Assembly (NCBI GenBank): GCA_026394695.1
Contig: JAPKXT010000165.1
Coordinates: 1-11,440 of the forward strand
DNA from: Methanoregula sp.
GTDB lineage: Archaea; Halobacteriota; Methanomicrobia; Methanomicrobiales; Methanospirillaceae
Reading direction: 5' to 3'
Length of the DNA: 11,440 bases
A program made the translations under genes and the position numbers. The first letter of the stretch is position 1. Every line of letters starts with the position of its first letter. The notes beneath the pieces are model-generated. The model searched no databases. It was not told where the DNA came from and worked only from the letters and a program-made list of their open reading frames with translations. Below, piece after piece: positions 1-6,920 of this stretch.

Positions 1-354
1 AAAATATTCCTCGGTTTTTTCGAGCTGCCCTTTTTTCACAAGACAATATTTCATCTGAAGTACGTTCGTTCCCACTGTATGCCCGATCCAGTAATTGGCC
101 GAGTCACCGAGCACTGCCGCAGCGATCAGGGTTACGATCAGAATCTCCACGTTTAAGTAACCAGCACCGGCAAGTGCTCCTGCAACAAAGAGCAGTGAGT
201 CACCGGGAAGGTAGGGAAACACTACAAGACCCGTTTCGCAGAAGATGATGACAAACAGGATCAGGTATGTCCAGAACCCGTATGCCTGGATGATTCCCGG
301 GAGGTATGTATCGAAGTGAATGATGAGATCGAAGAGGGTAAACAGCAGGTCCAT
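1..354 (-). CDS. DedA-family membrane protein, N-terminal part (cut by window edge)
   Basis: This reading frame is open from the ATG at 354 to base 1, giving 118 residues; the C-terminal half lies outside the window. DedA (SNARE-associated/VTT) proteins are polytopic membrane proteins linked in bacteria to lipid-carrier flipping and proton-driven homeostasis; the role in archaea is inferred only. A hydrophobic segment at about residues 24-39 is followed by E40 and the PYLPGDS stretch (P47, P50, G51, D52), which is the family's conserved acidic and proline motif. A second hydrophobic stretch lies at 68-82, and G83-D84 is the next conserved GD pair. An AGGAGG site directly precedes the ATG with a short two-base spacer, supporting this start. 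It lies downstream of the ATPase gene on the same strand but behind a T-run terminator, so it is probably separately transcribed. Confidence 0.85.
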   Translation of the reverse strand, partial: MDLLFTLFDLIIHFDTYLPGIIQAYGFWTYLILFVIIFCETGLVVFPYLPGDSLLFVAGALAGAGYLNVEILIVTLIAAAVLGDSANYWIGHTVGTNVLQMKYCLVKKGQLEKTEEYF

Positions 355-395
355 TTCCTCCTATTTTGGATGCGGGAGGCGATAAATGAATTCCC

Positions 396-418
396 AAAAA
401 AAAGATCCGCAAAAAAAA
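396..418 (-). terminator. Double oligo-T terminator behind the P-type ATPase gene
   Basis: Read on the minus strand, two runs of eight T (plus-strand A8 at 396-403 and 411-418) follow the ATPase stop codon within about 50 bases. Short oligo-T tracts are the standard intrinsic termination signal of archaeal RNA polymerase. They sit between the ATPase and the DedA gene. Confidence 0.55.
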
Positions 419-445
419 TGTATCACACTATCCCCTGCTCTCCCA

Positions 446-2995
446 TCACGCTGCAGCAGTGTTTTTGTTCCCGTACTTGTAGAACTCAAACCAGAAAATA
501 CTCAGAATCCCCGCCCCTGCACACATCACGAGTTCTAAGAGCGGCACGCTGCCAAACCTGAACAGGTCCCGGAGTACCGGAATGTACAGCACAAGGAACA
601 GGCAGACTAGTGTTCCGAAAAAAACCCAGATAAGTGCATTGTTTTTCGAGCGCAAGCTGGTGAAAATGGTGTCCGACCATGACCGGTTCGTGAGGATCAG
701 ACTGAGATTGGCAATAACAATCGTTGTGAATGCCAGGGTCCTGACTTCCGTTTCAGCATACCCCCGTGCAAGTGCACTGGCATAGACTATCAGGACAACT
801 CCCAGTACCACCACTCCCTGGAGAAGGCTGAGTGCGAGGTTTCGCCGGGTGAAAAGGCCCTCATCTTTCTGCCGGGGGCGGCGTTGCATGACATTATGTT
901 CTTCCTTTTCTGACTCAAAGACGATTGAGCATGCGGGATCAATGATGAGCTCGAGAAAAACAATATGCACCGGCAGCAGGATCAGGGGCAGGTTGAACAG
1001 GACAGGGATCAGTGACATGCCCGCGATTGGGACATGGATGGAGAAGATATATGCCATTGCTTTTTTCAAGTTATCAAAAATTCTCCTCCCCAGCCGCACT
1101 GCAGAAACAATGGACGTGAAATTGTCATCCAGTAATACAAGGGATGATGACTCCCGGGCAACATCCGTCCCCCGTTCACCCATGGCAATGCCGATATCTG
1201 CAGACTTCAGTGCCGGTGCATCATTCACCCCGTCACCGGTCATGGCGACAACCTCTCCGTTCGCTTTTAACGCATTGACAATCCTGAGTTTCTGTTCCGG
1301 GACAACCCGGGCAAAAATGGTGACCGATCCGATGCTGTGACTGAGTTCCTCCCCGCTCATTTTTTCAAGTTCAACGCCCGTGATGCACTGATCAGGATTG
1401 GCAAGACCGATCTGGCGGGCAATATTCCGGGCAGTAAGGGGATAATCCCCGGTGATCATTATGACCCGTATTCCCGCAGAATAACATTCACTGACTGCTT
1501 CTGCTACCCCGGGACGGACCGGGTCGGCAAACCCGACAAGCCCTAAAAATTCAAAAGGAAAATCGTGTTGCTCCGGGGGGAGGTCAGTAATCTTAAACGA
1601 AGCTTTTGCCACCCCCAGCACACGAAGCCCATCAGCCGCCATCACATTGATGTGAACCGCGAGATCCTGCAGCATTGGAGGATCGAAGTGACACAGGTCA
1701 GCTATTGCCTCAGGTGCCCCTTTTGCTGCAATAACGTAATCACTGCCACTGGGAGATCGCCATACATTTGACATGGCGAGGAGATCGGGAAGGAGCGGGT
1801 ATTCCTGCACCAGTTCCCAGTTGGTATGAATATGCTCGGTTGTTCCAAAATTCCCGTCGCCCAGCTGGAGAAGGGCTTTTTCCATGGGATCAAACGGATC
1901 TTTTTTACTGGCAAGGATGCTGAACTCAGCAACGTTATGGCAGACTTCAGCAACATTATTTGTTCCCGTGGGATCATGGTCGCACATCTCTCCGTGGGAA
2001 AAAAATTTCTTAACAGACATACGGTTCTGGGTAAGAGTACCGGTCTTGTCCACGCAGAGAACTGTTGCAGAACCCAGGGTTTCTATGGCCGGAACCTGGC
2101 GGGTGAGCACATTTTTTTTAGAGATCCTCCATGCGCCAAGGGCGAGAAATACCGTCAGGATAACCGGGAACTCTTCTGGCAGGATCGCCATGGCAAGGGT
2201 AATGCCTGCCAATAATCCTTCGATCCAGTTGGACCGGGTGAGACCGTAAACAATAACAATAATGGCACAGAGGGTAATTCCAACAAGGGCGATTGTTTTA
2301 ACGATCTTTGCGATCTCACCCTTCAGCCGGGTCTCATCCCGCTCTACGGTCTGCAGGACCGCCCCGATCTTTCCCATCTCGGTGCCTGAACCGGTTGACC
2401 TGACCTCCATGAGTCCCTGCCCCCGGACGACAAGGGTTCCGGAAAAAACTGACGGCTGGTCATCCCCGCCGGGGCGCTGTGCTGCCATTCCCTCTTTTAA
2501 GGATCTTTTCCGGACAGGAACAGATTCCCCGGTAAGGAGTGACTCGTCGATCGTTACGTTGTTGCACGAGAGTAAGATACCATCCGCAGGCACGCGATCG
2601 CCCTCGGCAAGAATGACCATGTCACCCGTGACAACTTCACGTCCCGGTATCCGTTTTTGTTCGCCGTCACGGATCACCAGTGCACGGGGACTGGAAAGAT
2701 TCCGGAGGGCTTCCAGTGCCCGTTCGGTCTTCTGCTCCTGATACACCGTAATGCCGATGATGACGACGACAAAACTCATCAGCATCACCCCTTCGGAGAA
2801 GTCACCGAGCACAAAATAGAGCAGACCGCTTGCGACGAGAAGGAGGAACATCGGCTCGTGGATGACTTCAAAGACAATCCAGAAAAAGCCACGTTTTTTT
2901 GATTCAGGGAGTTCGTTGTAACCTTCAACGCTGAGCTTATCAGCTGCCTGCCTGCTGGAAAGACCTTTGACAGAATCGATATCAAGCAACGTCAT
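446..2995 (-). CDS. Cation-translocating P-type ATPase, ion unknown
   Basis: An 849-residue ATP-driven cation pump of the inner membrane. In order it has a cation ATPase N-terminal domain (about 3-60, GLSS and YNELP), two membrane helices (40-85), the actuator domain with TGES at 155-158, two helices around 228-290 with PEEFP at 273-277, and the phosphorylation site DKTGTLTQN (D316 is phosphorylated). The nucleotide domain has KGAPE at 425-429. The hinge carries MITGD (513-517) and TGDGVNDAP (586-594), and a C-terminal bundle starts near 650. It resembles Ca2+/Mn2+-type (P2A) pumps overall. However, helix 4 has PEEFP in place of PEGLP, helix 5 has H664 and I667 at the positions of SERCA Asn768 and Glu771, and helix 6 reads LELIIDPACSIVFE with only D686 clearly matching SERCA Asp800. 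The transported ion therefore cannot be assigned. The start is preferred because the next Met (residue 47) would remove the N-terminal domain; its Shine-Dalgarno match is weak. Confidence 0.95.
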   Translation of the reverse strand: MTLLDIDSVKGLSSRQAADKLSVEGYNELPESKKRGFFWIVFEVIHEPMFLLLVASGLLYFVLGDFSEGVMLMSFVVVIIGITVYQEQKTERALEALRNLSSPRALVIRDGEQKRIPGREVVTGDMVILAEGDRVPADGILLSCNNVTIDESLLTGESVPVRKRSLKEGMAAQRPGGDDQPSVFSGTLVVRGQGLMEVRSTGSGTEMGKIGAVLQTVERDETRLKGEIAKIVKTIALVGITLCAIIVIVYGLTRSNWIEGLLAGITLAMAILPEEFPVILTVFLALGAWRISKKNVLTRQVPAIETLGSATVLCVDKTGTLTQNRMSVKKFFSHGEMCDHDPTGTNNVAEVCHNVAEFSILASKKDPFDPMEKALLQLGDGNFGTTEHIHTNWELVQEYPLLPDLLAMSNVWRSPSGSDYVIAAKGAPEAIADLCHFDPPMLQDLAVHINVMAADGLRVLGVAKASFKITDLPPEQHDFPFEFLGLVGFADPVRPGVAEAVSECYSAGIRVIMITGDYPLTARNIARQIGLANPDQCITGVELEKMSGEELSHSIGSVTIFARVVPEQKLRIVNALKANGEVVAMTGDGVNDAPALKSADIGIAMGERGTDVARESSSLVLLDDNFTSIVSAVRLGRRIFDNLKKAMAYIFSIHVPIAGMSLIPVLFNLPLILLPVHIVFLELIIDPACSIVFESEKEEHNVMQRRPRQKDEGLFTRRNLALSLLQGVVVLGVVLIVYASALARGYAETEVRTLAFTTIVIANLSLILTNRSWSDTIFTSLRSKNNALIWVFFGTLVCLFLVLYIPVLRDLFRFGSVPLLELVMCAGAGILSIFWFEFYKYGNKNTAAA

Positions 2996-3094
2996 TGTCG
3001 CTTACCACGGGATGATGGTGCGGGTATCCGCCACTCCGGGCTCATACGGTTGCCGGGCTGAAACATCATCATTAACCTGAATTGTTACAACCGT

Positions 3095-3122
3095 GAAGAT
3101 ATAGGGTTTTTGATAAAAACGT
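3095..3122 (-). promoter_or_regulatory. Possible TATA region for the P-type ATPase gene
   Basis: On the minus strand two A/T-rich motifs, TTTTTATC and CTATATC, lie about 100-125 bases upstream of the ATPase start. Either could be an archaeal TATA box, which would give a leader of roughly 75-95 bases. No decisive BRE element is visible, so the exact box is not resolved. Confidence 0.25.
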
Positions 3123-3201
3123 GCGAATCTGGACATAATATCCCTCGTTACATACGAAAAAGTGCGAAGAACTGAAAATTATCAGGAAGCGGTTTTTTAA
3201 T

Positions 3202-3212
3202 AAAAGGAAAAA
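3202..3212 (-). terminator. T-run terminator behind the PKD-protease gene
   Basis: On the minus strand T5, CC, T4 follow the stop codon of the PKD/M50 gene by about 35 bases. This fits an archaeal oligo-T termination signal. A/T-rich sequence continues just downstream and could alternatively belong to the ATPase promoter. Confidence 0.35.
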
Positions 3213-3247
3213 TTATGAATCGGCCCTTCATAAAAGGCATCCGGCGC

Positions 3248-5032
3248 TCACGCTATCATGTAGGTAAAGAAGTAAAACGCGATCATGGGCAGGAACAGTA
3301 GGAGGTATACCGCCCGGTTCCACTTCCAGATAGCCCCGCCATCCATTGTTTCAATAGGCATCAGGCTGTAGACTGCTGTGATGAGGTTGATGGAAAAACC
3401 CACACCTCCGGCAACAGCAAAGAGTCCCCCCAGCCGGATAAGGGCTAAGAACATGACCATGAGAATGATACTGACACAGGGCCCGGCCACCATCTCAATA
3501 CCCAGTTCGCGGGGTTCATCCTCTCCCTGCCGGTTAACAAGGTTCCGGTATGACTGGGCAAATGCGTTCCCGTACAGCCACGCGGTGAGGAACATGATGG
3601 CCGTCCCCAACCCCCAGAACCGGGTGTCGGCGTCATGCCCGTGTTGCGTTGCAAAATACCGGTGGGCAAAATCGTGAAGTACAACCGAGATCGCTCCCAC
3701 AAAGATATAGATAAGCACGGTTATTAGGGAAAGGTCGGCACGATCCGCAAGGATAAACGCGAGGGCAACCATGATCACGGCCACTTCAATGACGAGAACC
3801 TCTGACGGTGAAAACCCGAAGAAATGCTGCTCCTGGGTTCGCACGATAATACCCCGTTTCTCGATCTCTTTGGCACTCAACTCTTCTACGGCATGACCAC
3901 CGGCAAGATCGATGAAGAATTTAAGAACCTTCGATCCAACCTGCGAGATCAGGCTGATATTGCTGACGAGGAGATTGATGAACACGAAAGCAAGACTTGT
4001 CAGGACGGCTGCAAGTGCCATGAACTGCGGGGGGATAAACCCACGGGTCGGGAGGTTCTTGTCCGTTGTCCCTCTCGCTTCACGGATCAGGCCTATGATA
4101 CCTTCTGACTGGTTCTCTGCAGCGGGGGGTGTTACAATTTCCGGATTTTCCGGTGATACGAGAGGCTGGGGGTTACCGACGGTGATATGGTTTGGGCGGG
4201 TGAGTGAATCACTGCCAAATGCATTTGCAACATGCAAACGTGTGGTATAATACCCCTCTTTTGTATAGGTATGCACAGGATCTTTTTCAGTACTCGTTGT
4301 CCCATCCCCGAAATCCCATAACCATGCAAGGGGATGACCGGAGGAGAAGTCACGGAACCGTACGGTGAGCGGTGGATCTCCTTTGCGTGTTTCAGCAATG
4401 AATTCGGCGTCCGGAACAATACCGGCGTTGATGAGGGAGGATTTTGTGATCTGCTCACTACCAAATTCATTCGAGATCGATAACGTAACCGAATATATTC
4501 CCGGTTTTGTGTAGGTATGTGTCGGGTTCTGCACGGCGGCCGATGTCCCATCACCAAAATCCCATCTCCATGAAGCGCTTCCTCCTGGTGTCATATCGGT
4601 AAAAACGACGGCCAGCGGTACATTTCCCTCTGGGGGGGAGACAGAAAACTGCGGTGATGGCGGATCGCCAACCGCGATATAGCCCGGCAGGGATTTCGTA
4701 TCCTGCCCTAAGGAATTGGTGACGGTGAGGCGTACGGTATATTTCCCGTTTTTTGCATAGGTATGAGTCGGGTTTTGTTCAGATGATATGGCACCATCCC
4801 CGAAGTCCCAGAGATATTGTAAGGGACGTGTACCTTCCGATCGGTCAAAGAAGCTTACCCGTAAGGGGCTGGTACCGGACTGCATTGAAGCGTAAAAGTC
4901 GACGACAGGAGCAGAAGCTACGACAATAAACCCGGACCCGGGTTCAACAGTGGGCGCTGCAAACCCGCCTATAGGTATGAATGCACATACAAGCAGGAAA
5001 AGAGCGGGAAGCAACCGGAGTAATTTTTGCAT
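3248..5032 (-). CDS. Three-PKD-domain protein fused to a membrane M50 (site-2-protease-like) domain
   Basis: A 594-residue membrane protein with two halves. Residues 1-26 look like a signal peptide (basic start, hydrophobic core, GGFAAP). Three PKD domains follow at about 43-122, 125-204 and 206-287, each with WDFGDG (75-80, 157-162, 239-244) and a THTY or VHTY turn. PKD domains are extracellular beta-sandwiches used in binding or as spacers. After a Pro-rich linker come about seven hydrophobic segments (335-357, 410-429, 433-452, 473-490, 517-533, 535-558, 574-592). The third ends in HDFAH (H453, D454, H457), and a later one contains MPIETMDGG with D564. These match the layout of M50 intramembrane metalloproteases (HExxH plus a distal DG aspartate), except that the catalytic Glu is Asp. 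Residues between helices 4 and 5 are polar and probably cytoplasmic. By analogy it could cleave a membrane-bound substrate in response to an outside signal, or be an inactive relative. AAAGGTG five bases before the ATG supports the start. Confidence 0.85.
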   Translation of the reverse strand: MQKLLRLLPALFLLVCAFIPIGGFAAPTVEPGSGFIVVASAPVVDFYASMQSGTSPLRVSFFDRSEGTRPLQYLWDFGDGAISSEQNPTHTYAKNGKYTVRLTVTNSLGQDTKSLPGYIAVGDPPSPQFSVSPPEGNVPLAVVFTDMTPGGSASWRWDFGDGTSAAVQNPTHTYTKPGIYSVTLSISNEFGSEQITKSSLINAGIVPDAEFIAETRKGDPPLTVRFRDFSSGHPLAWLWDFGDGTTSTEKDPVHTYTKEGYYTTRLHVANAFGSDSLTRPNHITVGNPQPLVSPENPEIVTPPAAENQSEGIIGLIREARGTTDKNLPTRGFIPPQFMALAAVLTSLAFVFINLLVSNISLISQVGSKVLKFFIDLAGGHAVEELSAKEIEKRGIIVRTQEQHFFGFSPSEVLVIEVAVIMVALAFILADRADLSLITVLIYIFVGAISVVLHDFAHRYFATQHGHDADTRFWGLGTAIMFLTAWLYGNAFAQSYRNLVNRQGEDEPRELGIEMVAGPCVSIILMVMFLALIRLGGLFAVAGGVGFSINLITAVYSLMPIETMDGGAIWKWNRAVYLLLFLPMIAFYFFTYMIA

Positions 5033-5048
5033 GCTACACCTTTAAAAA

Positions 5049-5073
5049 CCCGGTAAAAGGTACGGGTACCGGG
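5049..5073 (-). promoter_or_regulatory. Inverted repeat in the leader of the PKD-protease gene
   Basis: CCCGGTA at 5049-5055 and TACCGGG at 5067-5073 form perfect 7-bp arms around an 11-base centre. A nested, mutually exclusive hairpin GGTAC/GTACC lies at 5059-5070. The structure sits between the proposed transcription start and the start codon, so it could be an operator or an RNA hairpin; function is not shown. Confidence 0.35.
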
Positions 5074-5117
5074 CAGGAAATTTCGTTCACAAACACGTTT
5101 CTCATTTTCGTTTGTTG

Positions 5118-5127
5118 ATATAATAGA
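5118..5127 (-). promoter_or_regulatory. Candidate TATA box for the PKD-protease gene
   Basis: On the minus strand CTATTATATC lies about 86 bases upstream of the start codon. With transcription starting about 25 bases downstream, the leader would be near 60 bases. The surrounding gap is otherwise free of genes. Confidence 0.4.
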
Positions 5128-5176
5128 GATTGTTATTGATCAGGAAATGTCATGAAAACCGCCCGATTCCTGCAGC

Positions 5177-5186
5177 AAAAAAAAAA
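5177..5186 (-). terminator. T10 terminator directly behind the MscS-family gene
   Basis: On the minus strand the TAA stop codon (5189-5187) is followed at once by ten T residues. This is a strong archaeal oligo-T termination signal and separates the channel gene from the PKD-protease gene. Confidence 0.6.
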
Positions 5187-6191
5187 TTATGAAATACTAA
5201 TACCTTCTGACCTGAACCGCTCGATAATCCGGGTGTTCATGTAGTCCTGGATACTATTGTTATACAAAAAACCGCTGGCATAGACGTTGACTATAAATGT
5301 CAGGGATGATGTATCCATTTTCATGAGATATACCGCGGTTTTCGGTTCCCTGGCGAGCATATCCGGCCTGTTCTTCACTGCCTCATCACAAATCTCGCCA
5401 AGAACACGCCTGACCTGTCCAATATCGGAAGCAGCGGAGACCTCAACCGGTATCTGGATCCTGACCTGCGGGTTTGGCATCGAGTAGTTATGGACGATGC
5501 TGGTGGCGATCTTTGTGTTGGGCATGGTCACAATATCTGAATCAAGGGTGATTATCCTCGTGCTTCGCGGGCCTATATGAATCACATCGCCCAGCACATC
5601 GTTGATCAGGACCCGGTCACCTACCTTGAACGGCTGGTCGGTAATAATCACTGCTCCCCCGAAAAAATTGGAGAAAAGGTCCTGGGCAGCCAGAGCAATG
5701 GCAATACCCACGATCCCCGCACCGGCAATCAGGGGAGTGATGTTGATGTTGAACGTCGAAAAGACGTACATGAGGCCGGTGAACCAGATGATATATTTGG
5801 CAATCTTCTGGAGAATATCAACAATACGATCATCGAGATCCGTATCAGTCTTTTCTGCGAGTGCGATCCCGTAGGTCCTTAAAAAGCCGTCAACAAATGT
5901 GGCAATTATCCATGTACTTACGATGATATAACCGGAATCCAGGATTTTTGAATCGGTGATCCACTGGTACTGGGGATACAAGTAGATCGCATGCCGGATG
6001 GCTAAAAAAAGCGGGATGAAAAAAGCCAGCATCACCAGTGGCGCTCCCAGGGAATAGACAAGCAGGTCATCCATCTTCGTTTCTGTCATTTCCGCCCGCT
6101 TTTTAAGCCAGACAAAGACAAAATGAAGTATTACAGCGGCAATGATGCCAATAACAATATAGATAAGTGAATCGACAATTGCCGGGTTCAT
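5187..6191 (-). CDS. MscS-family mechanosensitive ion channel
   Basis: A 334-residue small-conductance mechanosensitive channel that opens under membrane tension and releases solutes on hypo-osmotic shock. Hydrophobic segments lie at about 7-29, 47-68, 85-103 and 132-149. The pore helix (about 152-180) contains AGAGIVGIAIALAAQDLFSN, with the small-residue Gly/Ala packing typical of MscS TM3. It runs into FGGAVIITDQPFKVGDRV, the family signature that opens the beta domain (186-230). The cytoplasmic alpha/beta domain continues to the end. It has two helices more than E. coli MscS (286 residues) at the N-terminus, as in several YbdG/YnaI-like and archaeal forms. No strong Shine-Dalgarno site precedes the ATG. 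The good TATA box only about 40 bases upstream suggests a short leader. Confidence 0.93.
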   Translation of the reverse strand: MNPAIVDSLIYIVIGIIAAVILHFVFVWLKKRAEMTETKMDDLLVYSLGAPLVMLAFFIPLFLAIRHAIYLYPQYQWITDSKILDSGYIIVSTWIIATFVDGFLRTYGIALAEKTDTDLDDRIVDILQKIAKYIIWFTGLMYVFSTFNINITPLIAGAGIVGIAIALAAQDLFSNFFGGAVIITDQPFKVGDRVLINDVLGDVIHIGPRSTRIITLDSDIVTMPNTKIATSIVHNYSMPNPQVRIQIPVEVSAASDIGQVRRVLGEICDEAVKNRPDMLAREPKTAVYLMKMDTSSLTFIVNVYASGFLYNNSIQDYMNTRIIERFRSEGISIS

Positions 6192-6227
6192 GCCATACTA
6201 CTGGTACCTGAAAGGAGATCAATTTTG

Positions 6228-6240
6228 CTTTTATACCAAA
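6228..6240 (-). promoter_or_regulatory. TATA box of the MscS-family gene
   Basis: On the minus strand TATAAAAG (plus-strand 6228-6235) is preceded by a TTTTTGG stretch. It lies about 37 bases upstream of the start codon, so transcription would begin roughly 15-20 bases before the ATG. This is the clearest TATA box in the window. Confidence 0.55.
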
Positions 6241-6400
6241 AATCAGATCACCGGAAAAACCCGGGAAAAAATATGACAGCAGACCGGTAATCATATCGTC
6301 TTTTTTAGGCTCATGGTCATGTTGAACAGGTTATTTATGGGTATAGTCACATTCTAGCGACTAAAAATTATGTGTTTTTTAAATGGTATTTGCTCTTTCA

Positions 6401-6468
6401 AACGCTCCTGGGGACTTCGCCTTTGGCTAGTCCCCGCCGGTGTGGCGTCCCCAAATTGCGATAGACCA
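6401..6468 (+). repeat. GC-rich hairpin repeat, copy 1
   Basis: The segment starts with AACGCTC and ends with ATTGCGATAGACCA. GGGGACT at 6410-6416 pairs with AGTCCCC at 6429-6435, with an inner GCC/GGC pair around a TTT loop. Alternatively TGGGGAC (6409-6415) pairs with GTCCCCA (6447-6453). A diverged copy lies at 6700-6770. Confidence 0.5.
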
Positions 6469-6470
6469 GA

Positions 6471-6559
6471 AAAAAGTGGATAAACCCGGAATTCACTTTA
6501 CCTGGCACCAAGGATTCCTTTTTTGAAAATTATTCAGGTTCTCTAATTATCCACTTTTT
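6471..6559. repeat. 13-bp perfect inverted repeat spanning 89 bases
   Basis: AAAAAGTGGATAA at 6471-6483 is exactly complementary in reverse to TTATCCACTTTTT at 6547-6559, with a 63-base centre. It sits inside the candidate element 6338-6607. No target duplication is evident at its borders. Confidence 0.55.
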
Positions 6560-6699
6560 CAGTCGTATCTTAAGTAAAAGTTGGTGGTTAAAATGACACT
6601 ATACCCAAAAGGATTTTTTATCAAGGTTTCGTGAATCAATGGAATGTTAAAGATTAAAAAAAAACGGCTCTGTAGAAATGCTCAGAAAAAACAAATCAT

Positions 6700-6770
6700 A
6701 ACGCTCTTTTGGGCTTTTGGTTTCACCTCCGCCCCCGCCGCTTGGGCATCCCCCCACATTGCGATTACCA
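6700..6770 (+). repeat. GC-rich repeat, copy 2 (inside the MITE)
   Basis: It begins AACGCTC and ends ATTGCGATTACCA, like copy 1 at 6401-6468. The shared parts include CCCGCCG, GGC, TCCCC and ATTGCGAT in the same order and nearly the same spacing. The middle is diverged, so the two copies are old or under structural constraint only. Confidence 0.45.
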
Positions 6771-6803
6771 CTCATAAGGTTAACCAGATTACAAAAAGGG
6801 GGT

Positions 6804-6845
6804 CAAGGGGATACACCCCTTGGGTTGCCTCCCCCTCTGGGGGAG
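6804..6845 (+). repeat. Two GC-rich hairpins inside the MITE
   Basis: CAAGGGG and CCCCTTG (6804-6810, 6816-6822) form a 7-bp stem with a five-base loop. CTCCCCC and GGGGGAG (6829-6835, 6839-6845) form a second 7-bp stem with a TCT loop. AGGGGGTCA occurs twice as a direct repeat (6797-6805 and 6848-6856) around them. Confidence 0.5.
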
Positions 6846-6913
6846 AGAGGGGGTCACCTTCGTATTTTTTACGTCAATGAAAAAATGAACAAAATCAGGT
6901 TTTCTACAGAGCC

Positions 6914-6920
6914 AAAAAAA
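6914..6920 (-). terminator. T7 terminator behind mscL, now at the MITE border
   Basis: On the minus strand T7 follows the mscL stop codon by seven bases. The same A/T tract was duplicated by the MITE insertion, leaving a copy of at least seven T on each side, so termination is probably retained. Confidence 0.45.

Larger units (their letters stand above)
6338..6607. mobile_element. Candidate miniature element with imperfect inverted ends
   Basis: The left end TGGGTATAGTCACATT (6338-6353) and the reverse complement of the right end (6592-6607) agree at 14 of 16 positions, the first ten being identical. The 270-base interior has no coding capacity but contains a GC-rich hairpin segment (6401-6468) and a 13-bp perfect inverted repeat (6471-6559). 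No exact target duplication abuts these ends, so transposon origin is an inference. It could also be a structured intergenic repeat. Confidence 0.4.

Noticed and set aside
849..2741. Several plus-strand open frames of 120-163 codons opposite the ATPase gene
   Set aside because: They lie antisense to a gene with complete P-type ATPase motifs, and their translations are Ser/Arg/Thr-rich without family features. They are shadows of its codon bias.
3378..4557. Open frames on both strands within the PKD-protease gene
   Set aside because: They overlap a well-supported coding frame and carry no recognisable domain or ribosome binding site.
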